In this document: positions 14,670 through 22,753 of the stretch, one piece after another
How positions within the stretch are numbered: the stretch's first letter is position 1
Layout: every line of letters begins with the position of its first letter
Assembly (NCBI RefSeq): GCF_040253615.1
Contig: NZ_JBEJGY010000004.1
Location: forward strand, 5,332,001 to 5,396,000
From: Streptomyces sp. Edi4
GTDB taxonomy: Bacteria; Actinomycetota; Actinomycetes; Streptomycetales; Streptomycetaceae
Direction of reading: 5' to 3'
Length of the DNA: 64,000 bases
Notes under the pieces: model-generated
What the model was told of the DNA's origin: nothing
Databases searched by the model: none
Seen by the model: the letters and a program-made list of their open reading frames with translations, nothing else
Position numbers and translations under genes: made by a program

Positions 14670-16904
14670 TCAGTGGTAGGTCGGGGCCGGCGGCTGGTGG
14701 GCCGGTGCGGGGCCGGCCGGCGCGGACCGGGCGTCCCGCTGGGCACGGCGCACCGCGCGCGAGGGCCACCAGCTGGCGTCGCCGAGCAGCATCAGGGCGG
14801 CGGGCAGGATCATGACGCGGATGACGAAGGCGTCCAGGAGCACCGCCACCGCGAGGCTGAAGCCGATCTGCTTCATCTCGGCCAGGTGCAGGAACATGAA
14901 GCTTGCGAACACCGTCACCATGACGACCGCCGCGCTGGTGACCACCTTGGCCGAGTGCCCGATGCCGTCGATCACCGCCTGCCGGGTGGGCACCCCGCGC
15001 AGCGCCGCCTCCTTGATGCGGCTGACGACGAAGACCTGGTAGTCCATCGAAAGCCCGAAGAGGATCACGAAGAGGAACAGCGGGACCCGGGATCCGATCG
15101 CGTGCGTGGCGCCGTCCTCGAAGCCGAACACCGTGGACGCCAGACCCCATTGGAAGAAGACGACGACCAAACCGAACGAGGCGCCGACGGACAGCAGGTT
15201 GAGCAGCACGCCGAGCGCCGCGATGGTGGCCGAGCCGAAGACGAACAGGGTCAGAACGAAGGTCAGCAGGAGCAGGAACCCGACGACGACGGGCAGCTTG
15301 TCGTTCTGATGGGCGAGATAGTCGGCATCCTGGGCGACCGGACCGCTGACCGCGAACTCGGCACCCGGCACCTTCCCGAGCGTCTGGGGCAGATAGCTGT
15401 GGCGCAGTTCCGTCAGTGAGTCGTGCGCCTGGGACGAGTTCAGGCTGAACGGCACGGACAGGGTCATGACGCTGATCCGGCCGTCGGGGGTGGTCGCCAG
15501 GCGGGGCGGCTTCTTGGCGAACATCGGGTCGGCCTGCGCCTTGGCGGCCAGCTCGTTCAGGGCCGTCCGCACCTCGCTCCGCTCACCGGGGTTGTTGTCG
15601 CGCACCATCACCCAGTGCTCGGCCAGCAGGTCGGGGAAGGCCGCGTTGAGACGGTCGTAGGTCTTCAGCTCCGGGATGGCCCGGGAGTGGGTGGCCAGGT
15701 TCAGGACCCGCAGGTGCATGCCGAGCGCGGGGACCGTGAGGCCCGCCATGACCAGCACCGAGATGAGCAGGGTGGCCACCGGACGGTTCTTGGCCGGCCG
15801 GAGCAGCGCGGTCCACACCCGGCCCGTTCCGCCGGGCGCCCGCCGCCCGGCAGGCCGGCCGCGCCGCGCCGCCCGGGACGCCTTGCGGTCCAGGCGCCGG
15901 CCGATCAGGACGAGCAGGGCGGGCAGCGCGGTCATGGAACTGAGGACGGCGACCAGGACGACCACGATGGTCGAGACGGCCAGCGAGGTGAAGACGATGT
16001 CGGTGGCCAGGAAGAGGGTGGCGGTGGACAGGGCGACCGCGAGGCCGGAGACGGCGATCGCCCGGCCCGAGGTCGCGGCGGCGATCCCCACCAGGGCCTC
16101 AGGACTCAGCCGGCCCTGCGCCGTGGCGCGTTCGTCGCGCTCCCGCTTGAGGTAGAAGAGCGTGTAGTCGACGCCGACTGCCATGCCGATCAGCAGGATG
16201 ACGCTCTTGCCGACCCCCGCGTCGGGCACCAGGTGCGAGATCAGCTCGGACAGGCCCATGGCGGCGGCGATCGAGGAGACCGCGAGCAGCAGCGGCACCC
16301 CGACCATGATCAGCGAGCCGAACACGACCAGCAGGGTGATCAGGGTGATGGGGAAGGTGATCTTCTCCGACGCCGCGAGGTCGTCGTCGCGCGAGGTGTC
16401 GAGCCCCTTGGAGACCGAGGCCTCGCCGGCCTCCTCGACCTTCAGATCCGGGTTCTTCCGCTGGACCTCGGCGCTCTGGTCGAGCAGCGGCTGGATGTGC
16501 CGCTGGGCCTCAAGCCGCTTGGCTTTCATGGTCACTTCGACCATGAGCATCGTGCCGTTGGCCGAGCGCACCGGGGCCGCGACGTGGTCGACCTCGGGCA
16601 GCCGCCGCATCCGCTCGACCACGTCCCGCGCGGCGTTCATCGCGTTCGCCCCGGGTTCCGCGCCGGACTTCTCGGTGATCATGATCCGTTCGGCGGGCCT
16701 GTGCTGGAGGTTGCCCTCCGTGGCGATGGCCTCGGCCCGGCCGGCCTCGCCGACCCAGTAGTCCTTGTCGCCTGCGTTGACCGTGCCGACCGCGCCGCCG
16801 ATGGCGAGGCACAGGGCGACGAACACGAACCACCCGGCGATGGCCCGTCCCGGATGCCGGGCGCTCCAGCTCGCCACCCTCACGGTGATTGGCTGTCTCT
16901 TCAC
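14670..16904 (-). CDS. MMPL family RND-type transporter
   Basis: This 744-aa membrane protein has the duplicated RND layout. An N-terminal helix (AIAGWFVFVALCLAIGG) leads into a periplasmic loop, then a block of helices with GMAVGVDYTLFYLKRERDE. A cytoplasmic basic linker and a second helix and loop follow, and then a second block with FGLSMDYQVFVVSRIKE. The GxxxDY motifs are the proton-relay signature of MMPL transporters, which export lipids, polyketides or drugs. Its divergent promoter region carries the ArsR-type operator at 16944-16961, and the ArsR gene lies just downstream on the same strand. This fits an inducible efflux pump. Confidence 0.93.
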   Translation of the reverse strand: MKRQPITVRVASWSARHPGRAIAGWFVFVALCLAIGGAVGTVNAGDKDYWVGEAGRAEAIATEGNLQHRPAERIMITEKSGAEPGANAMNAARDVVERMRRLPEVDHVAAPVRSANGTMLMVEVTMKAKRLEAQRHIQPLLDQSAEVQRKNPDLKVEEAGEASVSKGLDTSRDDDLAASEKITFPITLITLLVVFGSLIMVGVPLLLAVSSIAAAMGLSELISHLVPDAGVGKSVILLIGMAVGVDYTLFYLKRERDERATAQGRLSPEALVGIAAATSGRAIAVSGLAVALSTATLFLATDIVFTSLAVSTIVVVLVAVLSSMTALPALLVLIGRRLDRKASRAARRGRPAGRRAPGGTGRVWTALLRPAKNRPVATLLISVLVMAGLTVPALGMHLRVLNLATHSRAIPELKTYDRLNAAFPDLLAEHWVMVRDNNPGERSEVRTALNELAAKAQADPMFAKKPPRLATTPDGRISVMTLSVPFSLNSSQAHDSLTELRHSYLPQTLGKVPGAEFAVSGPVAQDADYLAHQNDKLPVVVGFLLLLTFVLTLFVFGSATIAALGVLLNLLSVGASFGLVVVFFQWGLASTVFGFEDGATHAIGSRVPLFLFVILFGLSMDYQVFVVSRIKEAALRGVPTRQAVIDGIGHSAKVVTSAAVVMVTVFASFMFLHLAEMKQIGFSLAVAVLLDAFVIRVMILPAALMLLGDASWWPSRAVRRAQRDARSAPAGPAPAHQPPAPTYH

Positions 16905-16943
16905 TGACCCAGCTCCTTACAGAAGTCACTGCTCTCCGACGGG

Positions 16944-16961
16944 TGTAAGTCGAGAGTTACA
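16944..16961. promoter_or_regulatory. Operator-like inverted repeat upstream of the MMPL gene
   Basis: TGTAAGTCGAGAGTTACA is an inverted repeat (TGTAA/TTACA) 39 bp upstream of the transporter start. It shares TGTAAGTC...TTACA with the site at 17156-17173, and the two stand on opposite sides of a 325-bp divergent promoter region. The rest of that region (16962-17155) shows no gene. Confidence 0.7.
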
Positions 16962-17155
16962 TGTGACCTGGTGGGCCGTCAACTGCCGTGAAGCGGCCCC
17001 CGCGCGGGCGCTTGGTCGGGTCTCATGCGGGCTTCGTGCGGGCGCGCGCGTGCCCGTTCTCCCCTTGTGCGCTGGGGGAGTTGAGGGCCGGGGGCCTCGA
17101 AGGCGCGTGCGCGCCGGACCGGTGGGATCCAGCCTTGACCGCACGGGCGGCCATA

Positions 17156-17173
17156 TGTAAGTCTCGGCTTACA
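17156..17173. promoter_or_regulatory. Operator-like inverted repeat upstream of the 77-aa membrane protein gene
   Basis: TGTAAGTCTCGGCTTACA is an inverted repeat with perfect 6-bp arms (TGTAAG/CTTACA), 55 bp upstream of the ATG at 17229. It is the best-conserved of three related sites around the ArsR regulator. Confidence 0.75.
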
Positions 17174-17228
17174 GGCTCGGGGGCGCCGTCAGGGAAGGGC
17201 CCGCCACCAGGAAGAAGGGGGGCGCGGC

Positions 17229-17462
17229 ATGACCGGCGCCGTCATCACCATCTCCATCACGCTGCTCGTCGTGGGCGGCATCACGGCGAGCGTGGTCGCC
17301 TATTTCCGGCTGCTGCGCCACCGCGCCGACGCGGTCGCCATGGCCGAATTCCGCAAGCTGGCCGAGGAGTTGCCGCTCGTGCAGCAGGCGCTCGGCAGAC
17401 AGCTGGGCGCTTTGGAGGAGCGGATGAAGTCCATCGAGAACCTGCTGCGAAGCGTCGGATGA
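17229..17462 (+). CDS. Small membrane protein with coiled C-terminus (copy 1)
   Basis: This 77-aa protein starts at ATG 17229 behind AAGGGGGGC. Residues 1-27 form one transmembrane helix (MTGAVITISITLLVVGGITA). The rest is a charged helix (HRADAVAMAEFRKLAEE, then LEERMKSIENLLRSVG) with coiled-coil character. It overlaps the next gene by 4 bp (ATGA). A close paralogue lies inverted at 18222-18455. An operator-like site at 17156 suggests control by the ArsR-type regulator. The function is unknown; it could tether or scaffold the adjacent Sensor-domain protein. Confidence 0.85.
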   Translation: MTGAVITISITLLVVGGITASVVAYFRLLRHRADAVAMAEFRKLAEELPLVQQALGRQLGALEERMKSIENLLRSVG

Positions 17463-18259
17463 GCGCGCCTTCGCCGAGCCGGTACCGGGGCGGCCCTTGC
17501 TCCGCCCGGCGGCTGCGCGTCCACCGCCATCCCGTACGGATGCTGCTCTCGCCCGCGCCCTGGTGCGCGACGGGCTATCTGCTCAGCTATCTGGTCGCGG
17601 GGCCGGCCCTGTTCGCCGTGGCCGCCACCGCCCTGGTGCTAGGTGTGGTGTTCGCCCAGTTCACCCTCACCGTGGCGCTGACGGTCGGCTCGGCGTGGGT
17701 CGTGCGCTGCTGCGCGCAGGTCGAGCGGGGACGCGCGGTGCTGGTCGACGAGCCGGTTCCGTACGCCTATCGAGCCCCCGTGAAGCCGGGCCTCGTCGGG
17801 CAGTTCACGGCGCGCTGCGGCGACCCGGTGACCTTCCGCGACCTCGCCTGTCTGGTGCTGCTCTTCCCGTTCCTGCTGCTGCTCGACCTCGTCACGCTCG
17901 TGGTGTGGCTGGTGCTCCTGGCCGGCGTCTCGCTGCCGCTGTGGTTCTGGAGCCTCAACTGGCGTCAGAGCGACGGCAGTTGGATCACCGGGGTGTGGAT
18001 CGGAGGGCCCGACGAGGGTGCCCCCGGGTTCTGGATCGCCGGCTGGCCCGCCACGCTCGTCACCGCCGCCTGCTGTCTCGCCCTGCTCCTGTACGCCTGC
18101 TACGGCGTGGTGGCGGCGGCGCGGCTGCATCTGCGCGTGGCCCGCGCACTGTTGAGGCCGCCGCGCGATCCGCTGGCGCGGGCCAGGGCGGTCCTCGCCG
18201 GGCCGGGCCCCCTCGCGCGGGTCAGTCCACGCTGCGCAGCAGGGTCTCGACCGACTTGA
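17459..18259 (+). CDS. 'Sensor' domain (PF13796-like) integral membrane protein
   Basis: This 266-aa protein starts at ATG 17459, overlapping the upstream stop by 4 bp; the longer open frame upstream is not supported. Two hydrophobic pairs flank a short soluble segment: helices at about residues 35-85, then QVERGRAVLVDEPVPYAYRA, then helices FRDLACLVLLFPFLLLLDLV and beyond, and a last helix near residue 205. The repeated layout matches the Streptomyces 'putative sensor' domain, which is often fused to histidine kinases. Here there is no kinase. Its last 38 bp overlap, on the opposite strand, the 3' end of the inverted 77-aa paralogue. Confidence 0.8.
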   Translation: MSAPSPSRYRGGPCSARRLRVHRHPVRMLLSPAPWCATGYLLSYLVAGPALFAVAATALVLGVVFAQFTLTVALTVGSAWVVRCCAQVERGRAVLVDEPVPYAYRAPVKPGLVGQFTARCGDPVTFRDLACLVLLFPFLLLLDLVTLVVWLVLLAGVSLPLWFWSLNWRQSDGSWITGVWIGGPDEGAPGFWIAGWPATLVTAACCLALLLYACYGVVAAARLHLRVARALLRPPRDPLARARAVLAGPGPLARVSPRCAAGSRPT

Positions 18260-18455
18260 CGCGGTCGTGCAGCGCGCTGAACTCCCCTTGCAGCGCCGCC
18301 TGGTTGGCGACCGCCTCCTCGGCGAGCCTGCGGTACTCGGCCATGGCGACGGCGTCGGCGCGGTGACGTTGCAGTCCGAAGTACGCGACCACGCTCGCCG
18401 TGATGCCGCCGATGACGATCAAAACGATGGCGATGGCGATGACAGCGCCGGTCAT
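18222..18455 (-). CDS. Small membrane protein with coiled C-terminus (copy 2)
   Basis: This 77-aa paralogue of the 17229 product has MTGAVIAIAIVLIVIGGITA as its membrane helix. HRADAVAMAEYRRLAEE and VKSVETLLRSVD follow in the charged helix. It starts at ATG 18455 behind AAGGGGGGC, the same ribosome-binding site as the other copy. The DNA of the two copies is strongly alike, so they form an inverted pair about 1 kb apart around the Sensor gene. It is divergent from the nitrilase gene. Confidence 0.85.
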   Translation of the reverse strand: MTGAVIAIAIVLIVIGGITASVVAYFGLQRHRADAVAMAEYRRLAEEAVANQAALQGEFSALHDRVKSVETLLRSVD

Positions 18456-18563
18456 GCGGGCCCCCCTTGGTGCGTTCCGTGCTCGTTACCGTGCCGTGAG
18501 GGATCGTATCCACGTTCGGACCCGGGGGCCGGGCCGGGCCGGTCGGCGGTAGGGTCGAGGTCC

Positions 18564-19460
18564 ATGATCGGATCGCAGCTTCCCCCGACACCCCTTCGCA
18601 TCGCCGCCGCGCAGGCCCAGGCGGCCCCGGGCGAGATCGAGACCAACGCGGCCACCGTGGCGCGGATGGTGCGGGCCGCCGGGGACGAGGGCGTACGGGT
18701 CGTGGTGTTCCCCGAGAAGTTCCTCAGCGGGTACGAGCCGGACCTGATCCGCGCCGACCCCGAGCGCTGCGCGGCGCACCCGGCGGATCCCCGTCTGGAG
18801 CCGGTCGCCGAGGCGTGCCTGCGGGCCGGGGTCACCGCGGTCGTCGGGGCCGCCGTGCGGGTCGGCGGTGAGCTGCGGGTGTCCGCCTTCGTCATCGACG
18901 GAAGCGGGGTCGTGGGGCGCTACGACAAGCAGACGCTGTTCAAGAGCGAGCGGGCGCTCTACGCACACGGCCCGGCGGGCGCCACCCTCGAAGTGGACGG
19001 CTGGCGGCTCGGCCTGGGCATCTGTTACGACTCCGGCTTCCCCGAGCACGCCCGCGCGGCGGCGCTCGACGGCTGCCACGCCTATGTCGTGGGCGCGCTG
19101 TTCAGCGAGGGCAACGGCTATCACGAGTCCCGGATCTGGTTCCCGGCGCGGGCCTTCGACAACACCGTCTACGCCGTTCTCGCCAACCACATCGGCGTGA
19201 CCGGCGGCTGGCGCACCTGCGGGAGCAGCGCGGTGTGGGGGCCCGACGGACGCGTCGTGGCCGAGGGGAGCCGCACGGAGGAGCAACTGGTCGTCGCCGA
19301 CCTGCTCCCCGAACAGCTGCGCGCGGCACGGGAGGCGGAGCCGATGCTGCGTGACCTGCATGACACGGCTTCGGCGCCCCGCGCCCTGCTGCACACGGCG
19401 CCCCCGGCCCGGACCGTCACCCGCGTGAGCTCCAACACGTCCGCTTCCACCGGTAGTTGA
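18564..19460 (+). CDS. Carbon-nitrogen hydrolase (nitrilase superfamily)
   Basis: This 298-aa protein starts at ATG 18564; upstream sequence in the same frame is divergent promoter DNA. The Glu-Lys-Cys triad is visible: Glu in VVFPEKFLSGYE, Lys in YDKQTLFKSE, and Cys in LGICYDSGFPE. The superfamily hydrolyses non-peptide C-N bonds such as amides, nitriles and N-carbamoyl groups. The compact length and the LGICYDSGFPE strand resemble the omega-amidase and N-carbamoylase branches, but the substrate cannot be set from sequence alone. It is cytoplasmic, with an unstructured Thr/Ser-rich tail of about 15 residues. Confidence 0.9.
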   Translation: MIGSQLPPTPLRIAAAQAQAAPGEIETNAATVARMVRAAGDEGVRVVVFPEKFLSGYEPDLIRADPERCAAHPADPRLEPVAEACLRAGVTAVVGAAVRVGGELRVSAFVIDGSGVVGRYDKQTLFKSERALYAHGPAGATLEVDGWRLGLGICYDSGFPEHARAAALDGCHAYVVGALFSEGNGYHESRIWFPARAFDNTVYAVLANHIGVTGGWRTCGSSAVWGPDGRVVAEGSRTEEQLVVADLLPEQLRAAREAEPMLRDLHDTASAPRALLHTAPPARTVTRVSSNTSASTGS

Positions 19461-19630
19461 GGACTTCGCGGGACCGGACCCGGCGCGGACGCCGCCGCGC
19501 GGCGCCTCCGGTGGTTTGCGCCGCCCGAGGTGCGTGCGGGGGGCGGCCCGGCCGGCTGCGCCCCGTCGCGGTCCGCGTACCATGCGCATTCGCGCAACCG
19601 TTCGCACCGCCGATGAGGAGCACCTTTCCC

Positions 19631-20881
19631 GTGGAGATACCGCCGCCGCCCGCACCCGGGCAGCCCCAGGAACCGCAGCCGGGGCCGGGGTCCGGATGGC
19701 CGACGCCGGGCCGGGCGCCGGGGGCGCACCCGGGTCCCTTTCCGGGGCAGCCGACGCACGGCGGTCCCTGGTACCCCTACCCGATGGCCCCGCAGGCCCC
19801 GCCGATGAGCGGCCTGGCCATCGCCTCCCTGGTCACCGGCATCGTGAGCTGTGTGCCCCCGCTCGGCCTGATCCTGGGCGCCTTCGCCCTCGGGAAGATC
19901 AAGAGGGAGGGGCAGCGCGGCAAGGGCATGGCCGTCGCCGGCATGGTGCTCTCGACGATCAGCGTGGTCCTTGTCGTCGTCTCGATCGTCACGGGCGGAC
20001 TCGCCGACAGCTGGGCGGGCTTCAAGGAGGGCTGGAACAGCTCCGTCGGCACGCGCAGCACCCTGGACCTGCGCAAGGGGGACTGTTTCAACGTGCCGGG
20101 CGGCAAGCTGGAGCGCGAGGTCGTCTCGGTCCAGGTCGTGCCGTGCTCGGACCGGCACGACGGCGAGGTGTCGGGCTCCTTCCGGCTGTCCGGCGGCGAC
20201 ACCTACCCGGGCACGAGCGTGATCTCCGCGCAGGCCGACACGCGCTGCCTCACCCTTGGGCAGGAGTACGCCATGGACCGCTGGAAGGTGCCGACGGCGG
20301 CGGATCCGTACTACTACACACCGAGCCGGGAGAGCTGGGGCTTCGGCGACCACACGGTGACCTGCGCGTTCGCCTCGCAGGGCAGCAAGCTCCAGGGCTC
20401 GGTGCGCAACGACGCCACCAGCCTCGACGCGGACCAGATCGCCTTCCTGCGGGCGGCCAACGCCATCGACAGCGTCATGGACAAGGCTCCCGACGAGGAC
20501 CGGGTCGAGGACGACGTGCCCGGGTTCAGGACATGGGCGGCCAAGGTGGCCGTCGAACTCGACGTGCAGACGGGCGCGTTGAGCGCGCACCACTGGCCTG
20601 CCGGATCGGCCGCCGCCGTTCAGCCGTACATCGACGGCCTGAAGAGTGCCCAGAAGGAGTGGCAGCAGGCGTCGGGCGCCACCGACGCGGACACCTTCTA
20701 CCAGCACTCCGCGGCGGCCGCCAAGGGACAGAGGCAGTCGACCGAGATCACCGCCCGCGCCTCGCTCCACCTCGCCACGACCCCGCCCGCCACCGGCGGG
20801 GGCTCGGAGGGCGACGGCGACGGCGGTCGCGAGGGTGTCAGCGGCGGCGGTTCCGGAACCGGTGGTTCCAAGAGCGTCTGA
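19631..20881 (+). CDS. DUF4190 domain-containing membrane protein
   Basis: This protein of about 416 aa starts at GTG 19631 behind GAGGAG; an ATG at 19613 would add six residues. The first 60 residues are Pro/Gly-rich. A DUF4190 unit of two helices follows (LAIASLVTGIVSCVPPLGLI and GMAVAGMVLSTISVVLVVVS). The extracytoplasmic part contains a septum-formation-like segment DLRKGDCFNVPG, VVPCSDRHDGEV and DTRCLTLGQEY, with four Cys that may form two disulfides. The tail is Gly/Ser-rich. This arrangement is common in Streptomyces, and the role is unknown. It is likely to sit in the cell membrane with its C-terminal domain outside. Confidence 0.85.
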   Translation: MEIPPPPAPGQPQEPQPGPGSGWPTPGRAPGAHPGPFPGQPTHGGPWYPYPMAPQAPPMSGLAIASLVTGIVSCVPPLGLILGAFALGKIKREGQRGKGMAVAGMVLSTISVVLVVVSIVTGGLADSWAGFKEGWNSSVGTRSTLDLRKGDCFNVPGGKLEREVVSVQVVPCSDRHDGEVSGSFRLSGGDTYPGTSVISAQADTRCLTLGQEYAMDRWKVPTAADPYYYTPSRESWGFGDHTVTCAFASQGSKLQGSVRNDATSLDADQIAFLRAANAIDSVMDKAPDEDRVEDDVPGFRTWAAKVAVELDVQTGALSAHHWPAGSAAAVQPYIDGLKSAQKEWQQASGATDADTFYQHSAAAAKGQRQSTEITARASLHLATTPPATGGGSEGDGDGGREGVSGGGSGTGGSKSV

Positions 20882-21037
20882 GAAGCGCGCGAGAGGGGCA
20901 GAACGTACCCGCTGAACCGCGGGTACGCGCTGGGCAGCGGCAAGTCATCACTTCGAGTGAATGTCTGGCCTTTGCTTGCGGGAGTCAACCCACGGTTGCC
21001 ACGCTGTTGCAGTCTGTCAACCTGATGGGAGTGGCCA

Positions 21038-21790
21038 GTGACATTCGGTGAGCAGCCGGCCTATCTGCGCGTAGCCAGCGATCTGCGGGAGAAGATCGTG
21101 AGTGGTTCGCTGCCGCCGCACACCCGGCTCCCCTCGCAGGCCAGGATCCGCGAGGAGTACGGGGTTTCGGACACCGTGGCCCTGGAGGCCCGCAAGGTAT
21201 TGATGGCCGAGGGCCTGGTCGAGGGCCGCTCGGGTTCGGGTACGTATGTGCGCGAGCGCCCGGTGCCGCGCCGGGTGGCCCGCTCCGGCTACCGCACCGC
21301 CAGGGGCGCCAACCCCTTCCGCCAGGAGCAGGCGGAGGAGGCGGCGCGCGGGACGTGGGAGTCGAACAGCGAGCAGGAGGAGGCGACCCCGGAGATCGCC
21401 AAGCGGCTCGGCATCAGCCCGGGCGACCGCGTGATGCGTACGCGGTACGGCTTCCGGGACGCGGGCGAGCAGATGATGCTGTCCACGTCGTGGGAGCCAC
21501 TGGCCGTCACCGGGCGCACCCCGGTGATGCTGCCCGAGGAGGGGCCGCTCGGCGGATGCGGGGTGGTGGAGCGGATGGCCGCCATCGACGTGGTGGTGGA
21601 CAACGTGGTGGAGGAGGTCGGCGCGCGCCCGGGGCTCGCGGAGGAGCTGTTGGCGCTCGGGGGCGTCCCCGGCCATGTCGTCCTCGTCATCGAGCGGACC
21701 TACTACGCCTCGGGGCGCGCGGTGGAGACGGCGGACGTGGTGGTCCCCGCCGACCGCTACCGGATCGCCTACCACTTGCCGGTGAAGTGA
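21038..21790 (+). CDS. GntR/HutC family transcriptional regulator
   Basis: This 250-aa protein starts at GTG 21038 with GGGAG 7 bp upstream. The N-terminal winged helix reads YLRVASDLREKIVSGSLPPH and LPSQARIREEYGVSDTVALE, ending with LVEGRSGSGTYV. This is the GntR pattern, with a somewhat unusual VALEARKVL in place of the typical recognition-helix RQAL. The C-terminal UTRA (HutC) ligand domain contains MLSTSWEPL and LVIERTYYASGRAVETADVV. It probably regulates genes in response to a small carboxylic or sugar ligand; the target is not evident nearby. Confidence 0.92.
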   Translation: MTFGEQPAYLRVASDLREKIVSGSLPPHTRLPSQARIREEYGVSDTVALEARKVLMAEGLVEGRSGSGTYVRERPVPRRVARSGYRTARGANPFRQEQAEEAARGTWESNSEQEEATPEIAKRLGISPGDRVMRTRYGFRDAGEQMMLSTSWEPLAVTGRTPVMLPEEGPLGGCGVVERMAAIDVVVDNVVEEVGARPGLAEELLALGGVPGHVVLVIERTYYASGRAVETADVVVPADRYRIAYHLPVK

Positions 21791-21842
21791 GCCGGGGCGC
21801 GTAGCCAGGGGCCCCTCGCGGCGAGCCCGGCAGTCCCCTTAT

Positions 21843-21873
21843 GGGGGTGCACTCACGAGTGCGCCCCCGTTTT
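21843..21873 (+). terminator. Rho-independent terminator of the GntR gene
   Basis: GGGGGTGCACTC and GAGTGCGCCCCC form an 11-of-12-bp stem around AC (with one mismatch), followed by GTTTT. It lies about 55 bp after the GntR stop codon. Confidence 0.85.
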
Positions 21874-21885
21874 CACGTGTGCCGG

Positions 21886-21914
21886 TTGACCGAATTCGTA
21901 TCTCTTCGTATAAA
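21886..21914 (+). promoter_or_regulatory. Promoter of the SPOR-peptide gene
   Basis: TTGACC (21886-21891), a 17-bp spacer and TATAAA (21909-21914) closely match the housekeeping sigma (HrdB) consensus. CGTAT occurs three times between 21896 and 21929. The first downstream gene starts at 22018. Confidence 0.75.
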
Positions 21915-22017
21915 CACGTATCCGCTGAGTAAAGGTCAGGCGTAGGCTCGGGCATATGCGGATCGGGGTTTCGTGGGGATGCTTAGTGACCTGCACGCCG
22001 GAACCGGGGGAGGTGCG

Positions 22018-22200
22018 ATGAACGACAGTGGTGCGGTGCTCTCCTGGCTGGTGATACGTCAGGACGACAACGGCAACCAGTACCGCGTCGGCAAATACGC
22101 CACGCGCGCGGAGGCACAGCGCATCGCCGACAGCCTCGACGACCGCGGGCACAAGCAGCTCTACTGGGTCGAACGGATCGGCGCGCCCGCCCAGCAGTGA
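22018..22200 (+). CDS. SPOR-like small protein
   Basis: This 60-aa protein starts at ATG 22018 behind GGGGGAGG; a longer frame from 21973 is unsupported. The sequence WLVIRQDDNGNQYRVGKYAT followed by RAEAQRIADSLDDRGHKQLY has the beta-alpha-beta outline of SPOR repeats. Such small proteins are widely conserved in Streptomyces. Most SPOR domains bind denuded septal glycan, but this one has no signal peptide or membrane segment, so it probably stays in the cytoplasm. A strong promoter-like sequence lies about 100 bp upstream. Confidence 0.85.
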   Translation: MNDSGAVLSWLVIRQDDNGNQYRVGKYATRAEAQRIADSLDDRGHKQLYWVERIGAPAQQ

Positions 22201-22264
22201 GCCCGGCGCCTGCCTCGCCGGGCAGCGCGCGAAGTCGTCCGGGGCGCGCGTTACGCTCCGGCGC

Positions 22265-22666
22265 ATGAACGAGACCGTCGTGGTGGCCGGAGCCGTGTAC
22301 GACCAAGGGCGCCTGCTCGCCGCCCGCCGCAGCGCCCCGCCCGAGCTGGCCGGCCGCTGGGAACTGCCCGGCGGCAAGGTGGAACCGGGCGAGAGCGCGC
22401 AACAGGCCCTCGTGCGCGAGCTGCGCGAAGAACTCGGCATCGAGACCGAGCCGCTGGAGCGGATCGCGGGGGAGTGGCCGCTCAGGCCCGGTCTCGTCCT
22501 GCACGCCTGGACCGCCCGCCTGCTCGACGGCGAGGCCCGCCCCCTCCAGGACCACGACGAACTGCGCTGGCTCGCGCCCGATGAGGCCGACAGCGTCGAC
22601 TGGCTTCCCCAGGACCGTCCGGCGGTCGCCGAAGCCGTGCGCATTCTGGGGAAACTGAGTCATTAG
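22265..22666 (+). CDS. Nudix hydrolase (MutT/NudG-like)
   Basis: This 133-aa protein contains a complete Nudix box, GGKVEPGESAQQALVREL then REELGI (G-x5-E-x7-REUXEEXGU). It follows the MutT-type opening VVVAGAVYDQGRLLAARRSA. The length and WELPGGK motif match (d)CTP or 8-oxo-dGTP pyrophosphatases. It would clean the nucleotide pool by hydrolysing modified nucleoside triphosphates. It lies 64 bp after the SPOR-like gene and may be co-transcribed. Confidence 0.93.
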   Translation: MNETVVVAGAVYDQGRLLAARRSAPPELAGRWELPGGKVEPGESAQQALVRELREELGIETEPLERIAGEWPLRPGLVLHAWTARLLDGEARPLQDHDELRWLAPDEADSVDWLPQDRPAVAEAVRILGKLSH

Positions 22667-22753
22667 TGCCGCCATCCGCCCCACTTGGGGATAGGCCGTC
22701 CCAATTACCGGGTATGTGCCTATTAATCGTTTTCAAACCCCCCGAACCATCGG

